This document shows, piece after piece, positions 34,203 to 43,647 of a stretch of DNA of 64,000 nt. The first letter of the stretch is position 1. Every line of letters starts with the position of its first letter. Under the pieces are notes generated by a model. It saw only the letters and a list, made by a program, of their open reading frames with translations. It was not told the origin of the DNA and did not search any database. The position numbers were made by a program, and so were the translations under genes. Source of the stretch: JAGLOK01 sp963676355 (GTDB taxonomy: Bacteria; Bacillota; Clostridia; Christensenellales; UMGS416); NCBI GenBank assembly GCA_963676355.1, contig OY781093.1:868001-932000 (forward strand), given 5' to 3'.

Positions 34203-35588
34203 CTAGTAATCTAATTTTTCGTTTAAATATTCAAGCACTTTTTCAATCGGAACCCTTGTTTGCTCCATGGAGTCACGATCGCGTATTGTCACTGATTTGT
34301 CTTCCAATGAGTCAAAGTCAAATGTTATGCAATACGGCGTTCCTGCTTCGTCTTGTCTGCGATATCTTTTGCCAATAGAGCCTGAAACGTCATAATCCAC
34401 CATGAAGTGATGTGAAAGCTTATGATATAGTTCCATAGCGGGCTCTGAAAGCTTCTTCTGAAGCGGTAGTACGGCAGCTTTAAAAGGTGCAAGTGCAGGG
34501 TGCAGCTTTAGCACTATTCGTGAATCGCCGTTTTCAAGTTCTTCTTCCTCATAGGCGTCGCAGAGAAATGCGAGTGCCACGCGGTCTGCTCCAAGTGAAG
34601 GCTCAATGACATAAGGAATATACTTTTCGTTTGTTACAGGATCCATATATTCTAGCTTTGCACCTGAATGCTCTGCATGTTGCTTAAGGTCAAAGTCGGT
34701 TCTATCGGCTATGCCCCAAAGCTCACCCCATCCGAATGGGAATTTAAACTCAATGTCTGTAGTTGCATTTGAGTAGTGCGAAAGCTCTTCTTCTGCATGG
34801 TCGCGCATGCGTAGGCTGTCCTCTTTGAGGTTTAATGTCAAAAGCCAATTGTAGCAAAACTCTTTCCAATATGAGAACCATTCAAGGTCAGTTCCAGCCT
34901 TGCAGAAGAACTCAAGCTCCATCTGCTCAAATTCGCGTGTTCGGAATGTGAAGTTTCCTGGAGTTATTTCATTTCTGAATGATTTTCCTATTTGAGCAAC
35001 GCCGAAAGGAACTCTCTTTCGTGTGGTGCGCTGTACGTTTTTAAAATTTACGAAAATTCCTTGAGCTGTTTCGGGACGCAAAAATATCTCATTTGCAGTG
35101 TCTTCGTTTACTCCTTGGAATGTTTTAAACATCATGTTAAATTGACGGATGTTTGTAAAGTCATGCTCGCCGCATTCGGGGCACGGGATGGCGTTATCTT
35201 CGATAAAACTTTCCATCTTTTCATTGCTCCAGCCATCAACGATTTCCTCTTTGCCGTCTTTTGCAAGATGTTCTTCTATAATGTGGTCTGCTCGGAATCT
35301 GGCTTTGCATTTTTTACAGTCCATAAGAGGATCATCAAAGTTTCCTACGTGACCGGATGCAACCCATGTCTGTGGATTCATCAAAATCGCCGAATCAAGA
35401 CCAACATTATACTGGCATTCTTGAACGAACTTTTTACGCCAAGCCTTTTTTACATTGTTTTTAAACTCGACACCCAGTGGGCCATAGTCCCACGTGTTTG
35501 CCAAACCGCCGTATATTTCACTTCCGGGGAATATGTAGCCGCGGTTTTTGCACATTGATACGAGTTTTTCCATGCTGTCAATACTCAT
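34203..35588 (-). CDS. glyQS: Glycyl-tRNA synthetase, single-chain type
   Basis: 461 aa, the dimeric (eukaryote/archaea-like) class II enzyme, not the alpha2beta2 type. Charges tRNA-Gly. Motifs: N-terminal RGYIFPGSEIYGGLANTWDY with GPLG; motif 2 with FGVAQIGKSFRNEITPG and FTFRTREFEQMELEFF; motif 3 with VIEPSLGADRVALAFL; the anticodon-binding domain from about 365 ends DRDSMEQTRVPIE. A CxxC...CxxC zinc insertion (CKKCKARF and CPECGEHDF) is present. AAGGAGT precedes the ATG. Expression is controlled by the T-box directly upstream. Confidence 0.96.
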   Translation of the reverse strand: MSIDSMEKLVSMCKNRGYIFPGSEIYGGLANTWDYGPLGVEFKNNVKKAWRKKFVQECQYNVGLDSAILMNPQTWVASGHVGNFDDPLMDCKKCKARFRADHIIEEHLAKDGKEEIVDGWSNEKMESFIEDNAIPCPECGEHDFTNIRQFNMMFKTFQGVNEDTANEIFLRPETAQGIFVNFKNVQRTTRKRVPFGVAQIGKSFRNEITPGNFTFRTREFEQMELEFFCKAGTDLEWFSYWKEFCYNWLLTLNLKEDSLRMRDHAEEELSHYSNATTDIEFKFPFGWGELWGIADRTDFDLKQHAEHSGAKLEYMDPVTNEKYIPYVIEPSLGADRVALAFLCDAYEEEELENGDSRIVLKLHPALAPFKAAVLPLQKKLSEPAMELYHKLSHHFMVDYDVSGSIGKRYRRQDEAGTPYCITFDFDSLEDKSVTIRDRDSMEQTRVPIEKVLEYLNEKLDY

Positions 35589-35606
35589 TATTTACTCCTT
35601 ATAATA

Positions 35607-35815
35607 TAAAAATAGCGCTATATTCATCCCAAAGGGACGAAGAAGCACTACTCCGCGGTTCCACCCTTTTTAGTCTGCAGATACAGACTCTCTTTACAGT
35701 AAAAGCACTCGGGAATGCCTTCGACGGTTTACAGCTGCCGGCTTACACCTTGCCCGGCTCTCTTGAAGCTTTACGCCGCTTACTACTTTCCTTCACAGTA
35801 CACCTATTTTACTTT
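35607..35815 (-). ncRNA. T-box leader of glyQS, glycine specifier GGC
   Basis: On the minus strand the T-box sequence GGTGGAACCGCGG is complementary to 35653-35665. The specifier loop reads GAA-GGC-A (complement of 35716-35722), GGC being a glycine codon, in agreement with the downstream gene. The terminator pairs TAGTGCT (complement of 35644-35650) with AGCGCTA (35613-35619), with TTCGTCCC/GGGATGAA inside, then five T. Uncharged tRNA-Gly would favour antitermination and glyQS expression. Confidence 0.95.
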
Positions 35816-35821
35816 AAAATG

Positions 35822-35849
35822 ATTATAACGCATGGAAAACTGATGTCAA
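35822..35849 (-). promoter_or_regulatory. Promoter of the glyQS T-box transcript
   Basis: Minus strand TTGACA (35844-35849), 16 bp, TATAAT (35822-35827); both boxes are consensus. Start expected near 35815. Confidence 0.85.
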
Positions 35850-35991
35850 GTAATTATGATGAATTTTTTATTAATAAAGCTGGGTTTTTGCGATTAAAAA
35901 GGTCAGTATTGTGGTATAATATAAATATAATCAACTTGCGGTATAATGGGAGGTAATTACCGAAGAAATAAATAGTGAAAGGGGTATGCAT

Positions 35992-36531
35992 ATGCGTACA
36001 GTAATCACAGGAAAACATATGGATGTCTCCCAGGGCTTAAGTGACAGGGTAGACAAAAAACTAAAGAAACTCGACAAATATTTTGGAAACAGTACGGAAG
36101 CACATGTATATATGCATGTAGAAAAAGGTCGCCATATAATGGAGACTACAATCGTCTATGACGGCATTACTTTCAGAGCGGAAGAATCCGCCGACAACAT
36201 GTTTAAAAGTATTGATTCAGTAGTAAAGAAGATGGAAAAACAAATACGCCACCATAGGTCAAAGCTTGAAAAGAGGCTTAAGACAGGAGCGTTTAACGGG
36301 GATTCGCCAGATTCGGATGATGATGGTAGCCTATATGAAGAATTACCCGTAAGTGAGCTTGTAAAAACCAAAAGATTCCCGGTGAAACCAATCGATGTGG
36401 AAGAGGCCAAGCTTCAGATGCAGCTTATCGGACACAACTTCTATGTGTTTACGAATTCTGAAACCGAGCAGGTAAATGTCCTGTATAAAAGAAAAGACGG
36501 ACACTTAGGACTCATAGAGCCGGAATATTGA
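35992..36531 (+). CDS. hpf: Ribosome hibernation promoting factor, long form
   Basis: 179 aa. The N-terminal domain (about 1-100) is HPF/RaiA-like: TVITGKHMDVSQGLSDRVDK, KLDKYFG, and the helix DSVVKKMEKQIRHHRSKLEK that sits in the 30S tRNA channel. An acidic linker joins the C-terminal dimerisation domain (about 120-179; VKTKRFPVKPIDVEEAKLQM, GHNFYVFTNSETEQVNVLYK), which drives 100S ribosome formation. GAAAGGGG is better spaced for the ATG at 35992 than for the ATG at 35986, so the shorter form is chosen. Single gene with its own terminator. Confidence 0.95.
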   Translation: MRTVITGKHMDVSQGLSDRVDKKLKKLDKYFGNSTEAHVYMHVEKGRHIMETTIVYDGITFRAEESADNMFKSIDSVVKKMEKQIRHHRSKLEKRLKTGAFNGDSPDSDDDGSLYEELPVSELVKTKRFPVKPIDVEEAKLQMQLIGHNFYVFTNSETEQVNVLYKRKDGHLGLIEPEY

Positions 36532-36543
36532 TAACATAAATAA

Positions 36544-36573
36544 AAGGACTGCCTCACAGAGGCAGTCCTTTTT
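36544..36573 (+). terminator. Terminator of hpf
   Basis: AAGGACTGCCTC (36544-36555), ACA loop, GAGGCAGTCCTT (36559-36570), then T residues: a perfect 12-bp stem. Confidence 0.9.
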
Positions 36574-36649
36574 GTATATATGATAGTTAATATGACAGTG
36601 TGTGGCATAATTGTTGTGATATAATTTATATGAAAAAAGGAGGAAAGAT

Positions 36650-37288
36650 ATGCAATATATTAACCTGATATCGTATAATTTGGACAGGCGCGATGAAGTG
36701 CCAAATCAGGAACTTGCCCGAAAGCTTGCTGATGAAGAAAGCACCGAGGGAATAAAAGAGATGGTATCATATCTTTATGATAAAAATAAATCTGTTGCAA
36801 GCGACTGCTTAAAAGTGCTGTATGAAACAGGGTATATAAAACCGGAACTTATTGCGCCGTACACAGATGAATTTATAAACTTGCTTTCAAGCAAACAAAA
36901 CAGAATGGTTTGGGGTGCGATGATAGCACTTGCTTGTTGTGCAAATGTTGTTCCTGATAAAGTCTATGAGCATAGGAGTTTGATTGAAAATCTTATAGAA
37001 ACTGGCACTGTGATAACATCTGTGTGGGGAGTGAAAACTCTTATTAATATAGCTAAAAAAGATGATAAGTTCTACAGAGAATTAAAAAACAATCTGTTTG
37101 AAATACAGAATAGTACCAGACCAGTAGATTTTGCAAAGCGAGCCGAAGACATGATGGATGCAGTTCGTTTAGAGGACATAGAAGGCTATGTTAAGATTCT
37201 TGAAACGGGTAAGAAAGATCTATCCAAGGCGGGAGCAAAGAGGACGGATAGCGTTATTAAGAAATTATCTCAAAAACTTAATTCATGA
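36650..37288 (+). CDS. HEAT-repeat-like helical protein, unknown
   Basis: 212 aa, soluble and almost wholly helical, with no catalytic motif. Successive helix pairs such as EGIKEMVSYLYDKNKSVASD, CLKVLYETGYIKPELI, FINLLSSKQNRMVWGAMIAL and TSVWGVKTLINIAKK look like HEAT/armadillo units. The basic C-terminus ends KRTDSVIKKLSQKL. AAGGAGG precedes the ATG. It lies between hpf and secA, each separated by a terminator, so it is a single-gene unit. A protein-interaction scaffold is likely; its partner is unknown. Confidence 0.65.
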   Translation: MQYINLISYNLDRRDEVPNQELARKLADEESTEGIKEMVSYLYDKNKSVASDCLKVLYETGYIKPELIAPYTDEFINLLSSKQNRMVWGAMIALACCANVVPDKVYEHRSLIENLIETGTVITSVWGVKTLINIAKKDDKFYRELKNNLFEIQNSTRPVDFAKRAEDMMDAVRLEDIEGYVKILETGKKDLSKAGAKRTDSVIKKLSQKLNS

Positions 37289-37309
37289 ACAAAGAATAAA
37301 TACTTGATT

Positions 37310-37335
37310 AAGGCAGCGTTAATGGCTGCCTTTTT
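37310..37335 (+). terminator. Terminator between the HEAT-like gene and secA
   Basis: AGGCAGC (37311-37317) pairs with GCTGCCT (37325-37331), followed by a T run. Confidence 0.85.
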
Positions 37336-37399
37336 GATTGCCATAAATCTGCTTAAATGATAATATAATAGAATGAAAAAAACCCTAAAAGGATGATAT

Positions 37400-40213
37400 A
37401 TGAGTATATTGAAGAAAATATTTGCCTCTTCCAATGATAAGGAAGTGGCAAAACTTATGAAAACGGCAGATGCTATTGATGCACTTGAGCCTTCCATACA
37501 AAAGCTTTCAGATAACGAGCTGCATGCAAAAACAGCAGAATTTAAGAGCAGGCTGGAAAAAGGAGAGACTTTAGATGACATACTCCCCGAGGCTTTTGCT
37601 GTGGTGCGAGAAGCGGCTGTAAGAACAGTCGGAATGCGTCACTTTAGAGAGCAGCTTATAGTGGGAATGGTCATGCATCAGGGGCGCATTGCTGAGATGA
37701 AAACAGGTGAAGGAAAAACACTTGTTGCAACTCTTCCTGGATACCTTAACGCGCTTGAAGGAAAAGGCGCGCATTTGATTACAGTCAATGACTATTTGGC
37801 GCGCTATCACAGCGAGTGGATGGGTAAGATATATAACTTCCTCGGAATGAGAGTAGGACTTGCCATAGCAGGTATGAATGCGACCGAAAAGCGCGAAGCT
37901 TATGCGGCTGACATAACGTACGGAACAAATAATGAATTTGGATTTGACTATCTTCGTGACAATATGGCGACAAATAAAAATCGTCGAGTACAAAGACAGC
38001 TTCACTATGCGATGATTGATGAAGTGGACTCTATATTAATTGATGAAGCAAGGACTCCGCTTATAATTTCTGGACAGGGTGAAAAGTCCACCGACCTTTA
38101 TGCGAGAGCGGATCAATTTGTTCGCAAACTCAAAGAGCGCATTGTTGATAAAGACGAAGAAGAAATGCCTTCTATGCTGCGCAACATAAATGCAGAGCTT
38201 GAGGCGGAAGAGCCGCCGGGGGATTACATTCGCGACGAAAAGATGCACACTGTAAATTTAACTGACAATGGTGTGGAAAAGGCGGAGCGTTACTTTGGCG
38301 TTGAAAACTTAGGAGATATAGAAAACTCAGAGCTATCTCACCACATTAATCAGGCTCTTAAAGCGCGATATCTTATGGCGCGTGACAAGGACTATATCGT
38401 TAAAGAAGGCGAAGTTGTAATAGTCGATGAATTTACAGGACGTCTTATGACCGGAAGAAGATATTCTGACGGATTGCATCAGGCTATTGAGGCAAAAGAA
38501 GGAGTAAAAGTACGCTCGGAAAGCAAAACGCTTGCAACGATTACCCTTCAAAATTACTTTAGAATGTATAAAAAACTAAGTGGAATGACAGCTACAGCAA
38601 AGACTGAGGAAAATGAGTTCCGTGGAATATATGGAATGGACGTTGTGGTTATTCCCACACACAAACCAATGGTTCGCGATGATCAAAATGATGCCATATA
38701 TCGTACTATAAAAGGTAAAGAAGAAGCTATCATAAATGACATTAAGGAGTGCTACGAAAAAGGACAGCCAGTCCTAGTGGGTACAGTGTCTGTTGATTAT
38801 TCAGAGCACCTTAGCAAGCTTTTGGGAAGGCGCGGAATAAAACACACCGTACTTAATGCTAAGTATCATGAAAAGGAAGCTGAAATAGTAGCACAAGCGG
38901 GCAAAAAAGGCACAGTTACTATAGCCACGAACATGGCGGGACGTGGAACTGACATAAAGCTTGGCGGTAATCCTGAGTTTATGGCTAGAAACCAGATGAC
39001 AGCTCAGGGTGTCGATCACGAAATATTAGAAAAGGCGATCGGACACGTTCACACTGATGATGCAGAGATTCTGCAGGTTCGTGCGGACTTTCAGAAACTT
39101 AATGACAGTTTCAAAATTGAAACGGATAAAGAACATGATGAAGTAGTGGAACTGGGTGGTCTTCGCGTTATAGGAACCGAGCGCCATGAAAGCCGAAGAA
39201 TAGATAACCAGCTTCGAGGACGAAGCGGAAGACAGGGAGACCCTGGCAGCTCGAAGTTCTATGTGTCGGTTGAAGATGACCTGATGCGTCTTTTTGGAGG
39301 CGAACGAATACAAAACATCATGAAAACAATGGGCATGGACGATAGCATACCGCTTGAATTCAATGTTCTCTCAAAACAGATTGAAAATGCACAGAAGCGT
39401 GTTGAAGCTAGAAACTTCCAATCTCGTAAAAACGTGCTTCAATATGATGATGTGATGAACCGTCAGCGCGAGATAATATACGATCAGCGCAGGCGTGTGC
39501 TTGAAGGTGAAAACCTTAAAGGACAGATGAGCGATATGCTGGACAGGCTTATTGAAAGAGTTGTGGGGCCATATACTGCAGCAAGCCAATATCCTGAAAA
39601 CTGGGATTATGAAGGCATGTTTGAATATCTGCACCATATATTCCTTCCAAAGGGCTATGTGAAGATTGCAAAAGATGAGATGGAAGACTTAACTGTTGAA
39701 TCTCTCACTAAGAAATTAAAGGATGCAGCCCACGAGCTTTACGAATTAAAAGAAAAGCAAATTCAAGAGCAGGATGGCGACATGCGTGATGTGGAGCGTT
39801 TTGTCCTTTTGCGCGTGGTTGATCAAAAGTGGATGGATCATATCGATACTATGGACAGACTTCGCCAAGGTGTTGGACTCCGTGCTTATGGACAGCGCGA
39901 TCCAATTGTTGAATATCGTGTTGAAAGCTTTGAGATGTTTGACGAAATGATTAATGCAATTCAAGAAGATGCCATAAGCATGCTTTTCAGAATAAGCGTG
40001 CAAAGCAAAATGGAACACAAAGAAGTGGGTAAAACAACTGCAGGAAAGCCTGTGAACCGTGCTTTGAGAAGAAAAGGAAAAGCATCTCAAAAGGGTGGTG
40101 CGCAAAATCAACAGGAGAATGCGCCTGTTAGAGTTGAAAAGAAGGTTGGAAGAAACGAGCCATGCCCATGCGGCAGCGGGAAAAAGTATAAAAATTGCTG
40201 TGGTAAAAATTGA
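37400..40213 (+). CDS. secA: Preprotein translocase ATPase SecA
   Basis: 937 aa. Motor of the Sec export pathway at the cytoplasmic membrane. Walker A MKTGEGKTLVATLPGYLNAL (about residues 98-117), the DEVDSILIDEARTPLIISG box, motif III/VI regions with ATNMAGRGTDIKLGGNP and RGRSGRQGDPGSSKFYVS, and a C-terminal zinc tail GRNEPCPCGSGKKYKNCCG that binds SecB or ribosomes. Complete. AAAGGATGATAT precedes the ATG. Followed 4 bp later by a methyltransferase gene and prfB; the secA-prfB neighbourhood is common in Firmicutes. Confidence 0.98.
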   Translation: MSILKKIFASSNDKEVAKLMKTADAIDALEPSIQKLSDNELHAKTAEFKSRLEKGETLDDILPEAFAVVREAAVRTVGMRHFREQLIVGMVMHQGRIAEMKTGEGKTLVATLPGYLNALEGKGAHLITVNDYLARYHSEWMGKIYNFLGMRVGLAIAGMNATEKREAYAADITYGTNNEFGFDYLRDNMATNKNRRVQRQLHYAMIDEVDSILIDEARTPLIISGQGEKSTDLYARADQFVRKLKERIVDKDEEEMPSMLRNINAELEAEEPPGDYIRDEKMHTVNLTDNGVEKAERYFGVENLGDIENSELSHHINQALKARYLMARDKDYIVKEGEVVIVDEFTGRLMTGRRYSDGLHQAIEAKEGVKVRSESKTLATITLQNYFRMYKKLSGMTATAKTEENEFRGIYGMDVVVIPTHKPMVRDDQNDAIYRTIKGKEEAIINDIKECYEKGQPVLVGTVSVDYSEHLSKLLGRRGIKHTVLNAKYHEKEAEIVAQAGKKGTVTIATNMAGRGTDIKLGGNPEFMARNQMTAQGVDHEILEKAIGHVHTDDAEILQVRADFQKLNDSFKIETDKEHDEVVELGGLRVIGTERHESRRIDNQLRGRSGRQGDPGSSKFYVSVEDDLMRLFGGERIQNIMKTMGMDDSIPLEFNVLSKQIENAQKRVEARNFQSRKNVLQYDDVMNRQREIIYDQRRRVLEGENLKGQMSDMLDRLIERVVGPYTAASQYPENWDYEGMFEYLHHIFLPKGYVKIAKDEMEDLTVESLTKKLKDAAHELYELKEKQIQEQDGDMRDVERFVLLRVVDQKWMDHIDTMDRLRQGVGLRAYGQRDPIVEYRVESFEMFDEMINAIQEDAISMLFRISVQSKMEHKEVGKTTAGKPVNRALRRKGKASQKGGAQNQQENAPVRVEKKVGRNEPCPCGSGKKYKNCCGKN

Positions 40214-40216
40214 TAT

Positions 40217-40846
40217 ATGAAAGAATATTGGGAAAAACGTTATAAGGACGGGGGCAGGATATGGGGCGAAAACCCCAGTCTTTCAGCCAAACAAGCAGGT
40301 ATGCTTTTTGAAAGCTCGAAGGTGGAGAGTGTTCTTGTACCGGGATGTGGATATGGCAGGCACACTAGCTATTTTGACAGCTTAGGCTTTGATGTTTCGG
40401 GAATAGAAATAGCACACGAAGCGTATGAGAATGCAAAAAGCGACAATCCTCATATAACTTATTATGAGGGATCTGTTCTTGACATGCCTTTTTCCAATGA
40501 CAAATATGATGCGATATATTGTTTCAATGTGCTGCATCTTTTACTGAAAGATGATAGAGAAAAGTTTATCTCATGTTGCAGAGATGCTTTAAATGACAGA
40601 GGCTATATGTACTTTACTGTCGCAAGTGAGAAAGAAGCAAGCTTTGGGAATGGACTTCAAATAGAAGAAAATACATATGAGAGCAAGCCTGGGCGACCTG
40701 TACACTACTTTAATGAGGATGATTTGACAGAGCATTTCAAAGTCTTTGAAGTATTGGACATGGGAACTATTGAAGAAAAAGAAAACCATGGAACACTGGG
40801 GCATCATGTTCACACCGTAAGATATATATTTGCGAGGAAGAAGTAG
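40217..40846 (+). CDS. SAM-dependent methyltransferase (TehB-like, class I)
   Basis: 209 aa. Class I methyltransferase fold: motif I VLVPGCGYGRHTSYFDSLGF (about residues 35-54), acidic loop VSGIEIAHEAYENA, motif IV YDAIYCFNVLHLL. The N-terminus WEKRYKDGGRIWGENPSL is typical of TehB/thiopurine-type small-molecule methyltransferases. Substrate unknown. It sits in the 636-bp gap between secA and prfB with almost no spacing on either side, so it is read as part of their operon. The ribosome site is weak, suggesting coupling to secA translation. Confidence 0.8.
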   Translation: MKEYWEKRYKDGGRIWGENPSLSAKQAGMLFESSKVESVLVPGCGYGRHTSYFDSLGFDVSGIEIAHEAYENAKSDNPHITYYEGSVLDMPFSNDKYDAIYCFNVLHLLLKDDREKFISCCRDALNDRGYMYFTVASEKEASFGNGLQIEENTYESKPGRPVHYFNEDDLTEHFKVFEVLDMGTIEEKENHGTLGHHVHTVRYIFARKK

Positions 40847-40849
40847 GAA

Positions 40850-41941
40850 ATGATAAACATAGAACAAATCAAAGCGCGCATAGAAGATGTGAAAGAAGAA
40901 ATATCTGAGATTCATGGTGCGCTACACATAGATGACCTTGTGCGCGAGCATGAGGAGCTGAATCTTACCATGGCAGAGCCTGGATTCTGGGACGATTCTG
41001 ATAATGCGCAAAACACAAACAAACAGGCAAAGTCTGTGGAAAATAAAATAAAAAAGTATAAAGAACTGTCTGAAGAGGCGGATGACCTGGATGTTCTTGC
41101 TGAGTTTGCACTTGAAGATGAAGAGATGGCTAAAGAGCTCGAAGACAAACTTGAAGCTTTGGAAGCTGACTGTGAAAAGACGAAGATTTCAGCACTTCTT
41201 ACGGGGGAATATGATGCAAACAATGCCATACTGTCACTTAATGCAGGAGCAGGCGGCACCGAGGCTCAGGATTGGAACGATATGCTATTTCGTATGTATA
41301 AAAGGTGGTGCGAGCGTCAGGGCTATGAAGTGAAAGTGCTTGACTATCTTGCAGGCAATGATGCGGGTGTAAAATCTGTGTCATTTTTAGTGCAAGGCGA
41401 AAATGCATATGGATTTTTAAAGGCAGAAAAGGGTGTGCATAGGCTTGTTCGAATATCTCCTTTTGATTCATCTGCCAGACGACACACATCGTTTGCTTCT
41501 TTGGATGTTATGCCGGAAGTGGAGTTAAACAGCGAGGTTGAGATACCAGCTGATGAGATAAAGATGGATGTTTATCACGCAAGTGGCGCAGGCGGGCAGC
41601 ATGTAAATAAGACCTCGTCTGCTGTAAGGCTAACCCATATACCAACAGGACTTGTCGCGGCGTGTCAAAACGAACGTTCACAGGTGCAAAACAGAGAAAC
41701 TGCGATGAAGGTACTTATTGCAAAACTTGTTGAGATAAAAGAGCGCGAGCATATGCAGGAGATGGCTGAAATAAAAGGCGAGATGAAAAAGATAGAGTGG
41801 GGAAGTCAGATACGCTCTTACGTGTTTCATCCTTATAAAATGGTAAAGGACCACAGGACAAATGTGGAATCAAACAACGTGGATGCTGTTATGGATGGAG
41901 ATATAGATAAGTTTATTACCGCTTATCTTAAGATGGTGTGA
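40850..41941 (+). CDS. prfB: Peptide chain release factor 2, without programmed frameshift
   Basis: 363 aa. Recognises UGA and UAA stop codons and triggers peptide release. The stop-codon tripeptide SPF is in VRISPFDSSARRHTS, and the GGQ loop in GAGGQHVNKTSSAVRLTHIP. The whole protein, including the N-terminal helical bundle (IEQIKARIEDVKEEISEIHG), is in one frame: there is no internal UGA near codon 25, so the common autoregulatory +1 frameshift is absent. TAGGAA precedes the ATG. Tightly packed with neighbours on both sides. Confidence 0.96.
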   Translation: MINIEQIKARIEDVKEEISEIHGALHIDDLVREHEELNLTMAEPGFWDDSDNAQNTNKQAKSVENKIKKYKELSEEADDLDVLAEFALEDEEMAKELEDKLEALEADCEKTKISALLTGEYDANNAILSLNAGAGGTEAQDWNDMLFRMYKRWCERQGYEVKVLDYLAGNDAGVKSVSFLVQGENAYGFLKAEKGVHRLVRISPFDSSARRHTSFASLDVMPEVELNSEVEIPADEIKMDVYHASGAGGQHVNKTSSAVRLTHIPTGLVAACQNERSQVQNRETAMKVLIAKLVEIKEREHMQEMAEIKGEMKKIEWGSQIRSYVFHPYKMVKDHRTNVESNNVDAVMDGDIDKFITAYLKMV

Positions 41942-41942
41942 C

Positions 41943-42638
41943 ATGGATAAAGTTGTAATTTACATACTTTCTTTTATATGTGCGGTGGCAGCGATTGCTG
42001 CTCTTGCTTTCACGGCTGTTCAGGTGGTCGTGTTTGACGAGGACCGCTTCCATGAATCTTATGAGAGAAACGACTTGTATGAGTTTATTGGAGTTGAAAA
42101 AGATGACTTACACGAGATAACCCATGAGATGATGAGTTATCTTAAAGACGGGCGAGATGATTTGGTTATGCATGCTGAAATTCGCGGTGAATACCAACAG
42201 GTGTTTGAAGAGCGAGAAATTGCGCACATGGTGGATGTGAAAAGACTTTTCATGGGTGGATTTGCGATAAGAAATATTGGGGCTATGATTTCTGTGAGTT
42301 TACTCATAATTTTATTTGCATCGTTTAGAAAGAAAATAATTAAGCCGCTTTGCAGAAGTTATTTGTGGGCAATGGGTGCAGTAATTGCACTTGCAGCTGT
42401 AATCGGTATTTATATGCTTATAGATTTTAGTGCGTTGTTTTTGAAATTCCATCAGGTGTTTTTTACTAATGATTTATGGCTACTGGATATAAATACGGAT
42501 GTGCTTATACAAATGCTTCCCGAGTCGTTTTTTAACAGCTTAGCTTTGGCGATTGTTAAATATCTTGCGGCATTTATATTGATACCTGCAGTTGCGGCTG
42601 TGTCATATTTAACGTGGAGTAGGAAAAAAGATGCATAA
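41943..42638 (+). CDS. TIGR01906/DUF1461-type integral membrane protein
   Basis: 231 aa. Four predicted TM helices: about residues 5-27, 105-122, 135-160 and 200-222. A soluble extracytoplasmic loop between the first two has FDEDRFHESYERNDLYEFIG and EITHEMMSYLKDGRDDLVMH. This layout and the HEMMxYL phrase are those of the TIGR01906/DUF1461 family, found widely in Firmicutes and without a firmly assigned role. Starts 1 bp after the prfB stop and overlaps the tsaD start by 8 bp. Confidence 0.8.
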   Translation: MDKVVIYILSFICAVAAIAALAFTAVQVVVFDEDRFHESYERNDLYEFIGVEKDDLHEITHEMMSYLKDGRDDLVMHAEIRGEYQQVFEEREIAHMVDVKRLFMGGFAIRNIGAMISVSLLIILFASFRKKIIKPLCRSYLWAMGAVIALAAVIGIYMLIDFSALFLKFHQVFFTNDLWLLDINTDVLIQMLPESFFNSLALAIVKYLAAFILIPAVAAVSYLTWSRKKDA

Positions 42639-43647
42639 GGACGCTTTAATACTTGCAATAGAATCATCCTGCGATGAAACCTCCGCTTCACTTGTGCGGG
42701 GCGGACGCGAAATGCTATCGCTTGTTGTCAATTCACAGGTGGACACTCACAAGGAATATGGTGGAGTGGTGCCAGAGGTTGCCAGCCGAATGCACATTCA
42801 AAACATTACATCCGTTGTGGATGCCGCGATGGAAGGGCACGAGCTTTCAGAGTTGGATGCAATCGCTGTGACTCAAGGACCCGGGCTTGTTGGGGCTTTG
42901 CTAGTGGGAGTGAACTTTGCAAAATCCATGGCATATGCTTTAAATAAACCGCTTATAGGCGTGCACCACACTGATGGACATGTTAGTGCAAACTATATTA
43001 CGAATAAAGATTTAGAACCACCGTTTTTGTCTCTTGTAGTTTCAGGGGGACATACAATATTGTGCCATGTTAAAGACTACGGCAAATATGAGCTAATAGG
43101 GCAGACTAGGGATGACGCTTCAGGGGAAGCTTTTGACAAAGGCGCTAGGCTTTTGGGACTTCCTTATCCCGGAGGAAAGCACATTGACGAGCTTGCAAAA
43201 AGTGGTAACCCCACGGCGATTAATTTTACACGATCCAAAATAAAAGACTCTCCATTCGACTTTTCTTTCAGTGGCATTAAAACTCAGCTCAGGCACTATA
43301 TTCAAAAACATGATGACGAGTATGTGAAAGATAATATAAATGATATCGCAGCATCATATCAAGCGGCGATAGTTGACATGCTGACTCAAAACCTTCATAA
43401 TGCAATGAAAAAATATGACGCAAAGAAAGTAGCGCTAGCAGGAGGAGTGGCGGCAAACACAGAACTTAGAAAAAAAGCGAATGAGTTGTGTAAAAAAGAG
43501 GAAGCAAAACTATATATGCCGGATTTTAAGCTGTGCTTGGATAATGCTGCGATGATTGGCTCGGCGGGATATTACATGTTTATAAAAAATAAACTTGCGG
43601 ACATAACGATGAATGCAGTGCCGCAGATGGATCTATATGATAGATAA
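42631..43647 (+). CDS. tsaD: tRNA N6-adenosine threonylcarbamoyltransferase (TsaD/Gcp)
   Basis: 338 aa, full length. Transfers threonylcarbamoyl to A37 of ANN-decoding tRNAs. ASKHA fold: AIESSCDETSASLVRGGREM near the start, VVPEVASRMHIQNI, TQGPGLVGALLVGVNFAKSM, the metal-binding HHTDGHVSANY, VSGGHT, FDKGARLLGLPYPGG and the C-terminal LAGGVAANTELR. TsaB, TsaE and TsaC partners are not in this window. Overlaps the gene before by 8 bp and mrnC by 11 bp. Confidence 0.97.
   Translation: MHKDALILAIESSCDETSASLVRGGREMLSLVVNSQVDTHKEYGGVVPEVASRMHIQNITSVVDAAMEGHELSELDAIAVTQGPGLVGALLVGVNFAKSMAYALNKPLIGVHHTDGHVSANYITNKDLEPPFLSLVVSGGHTILCHVKDYGKYELIGQTRDDASGEAFDKGARLLGLPYPGGKHIDELAKSGNPTAINFTRSKIKDSPFDFSFSGIKTQLRHYIQKHDDEYVKDNINDIAASYQAAIVDMLTQNLHNAMKKYDAKKVALAGGVAANTELRKKANELCKKEEAKLYMPDFKLCLDNAAMIGSAGYYMFIKNKLADITMNAVPQMDLYDR

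Noticed and set aside
34992..35558. 188-codon plus-strand frame
   Set aside because: Antisense to glyQS, with no start signal.
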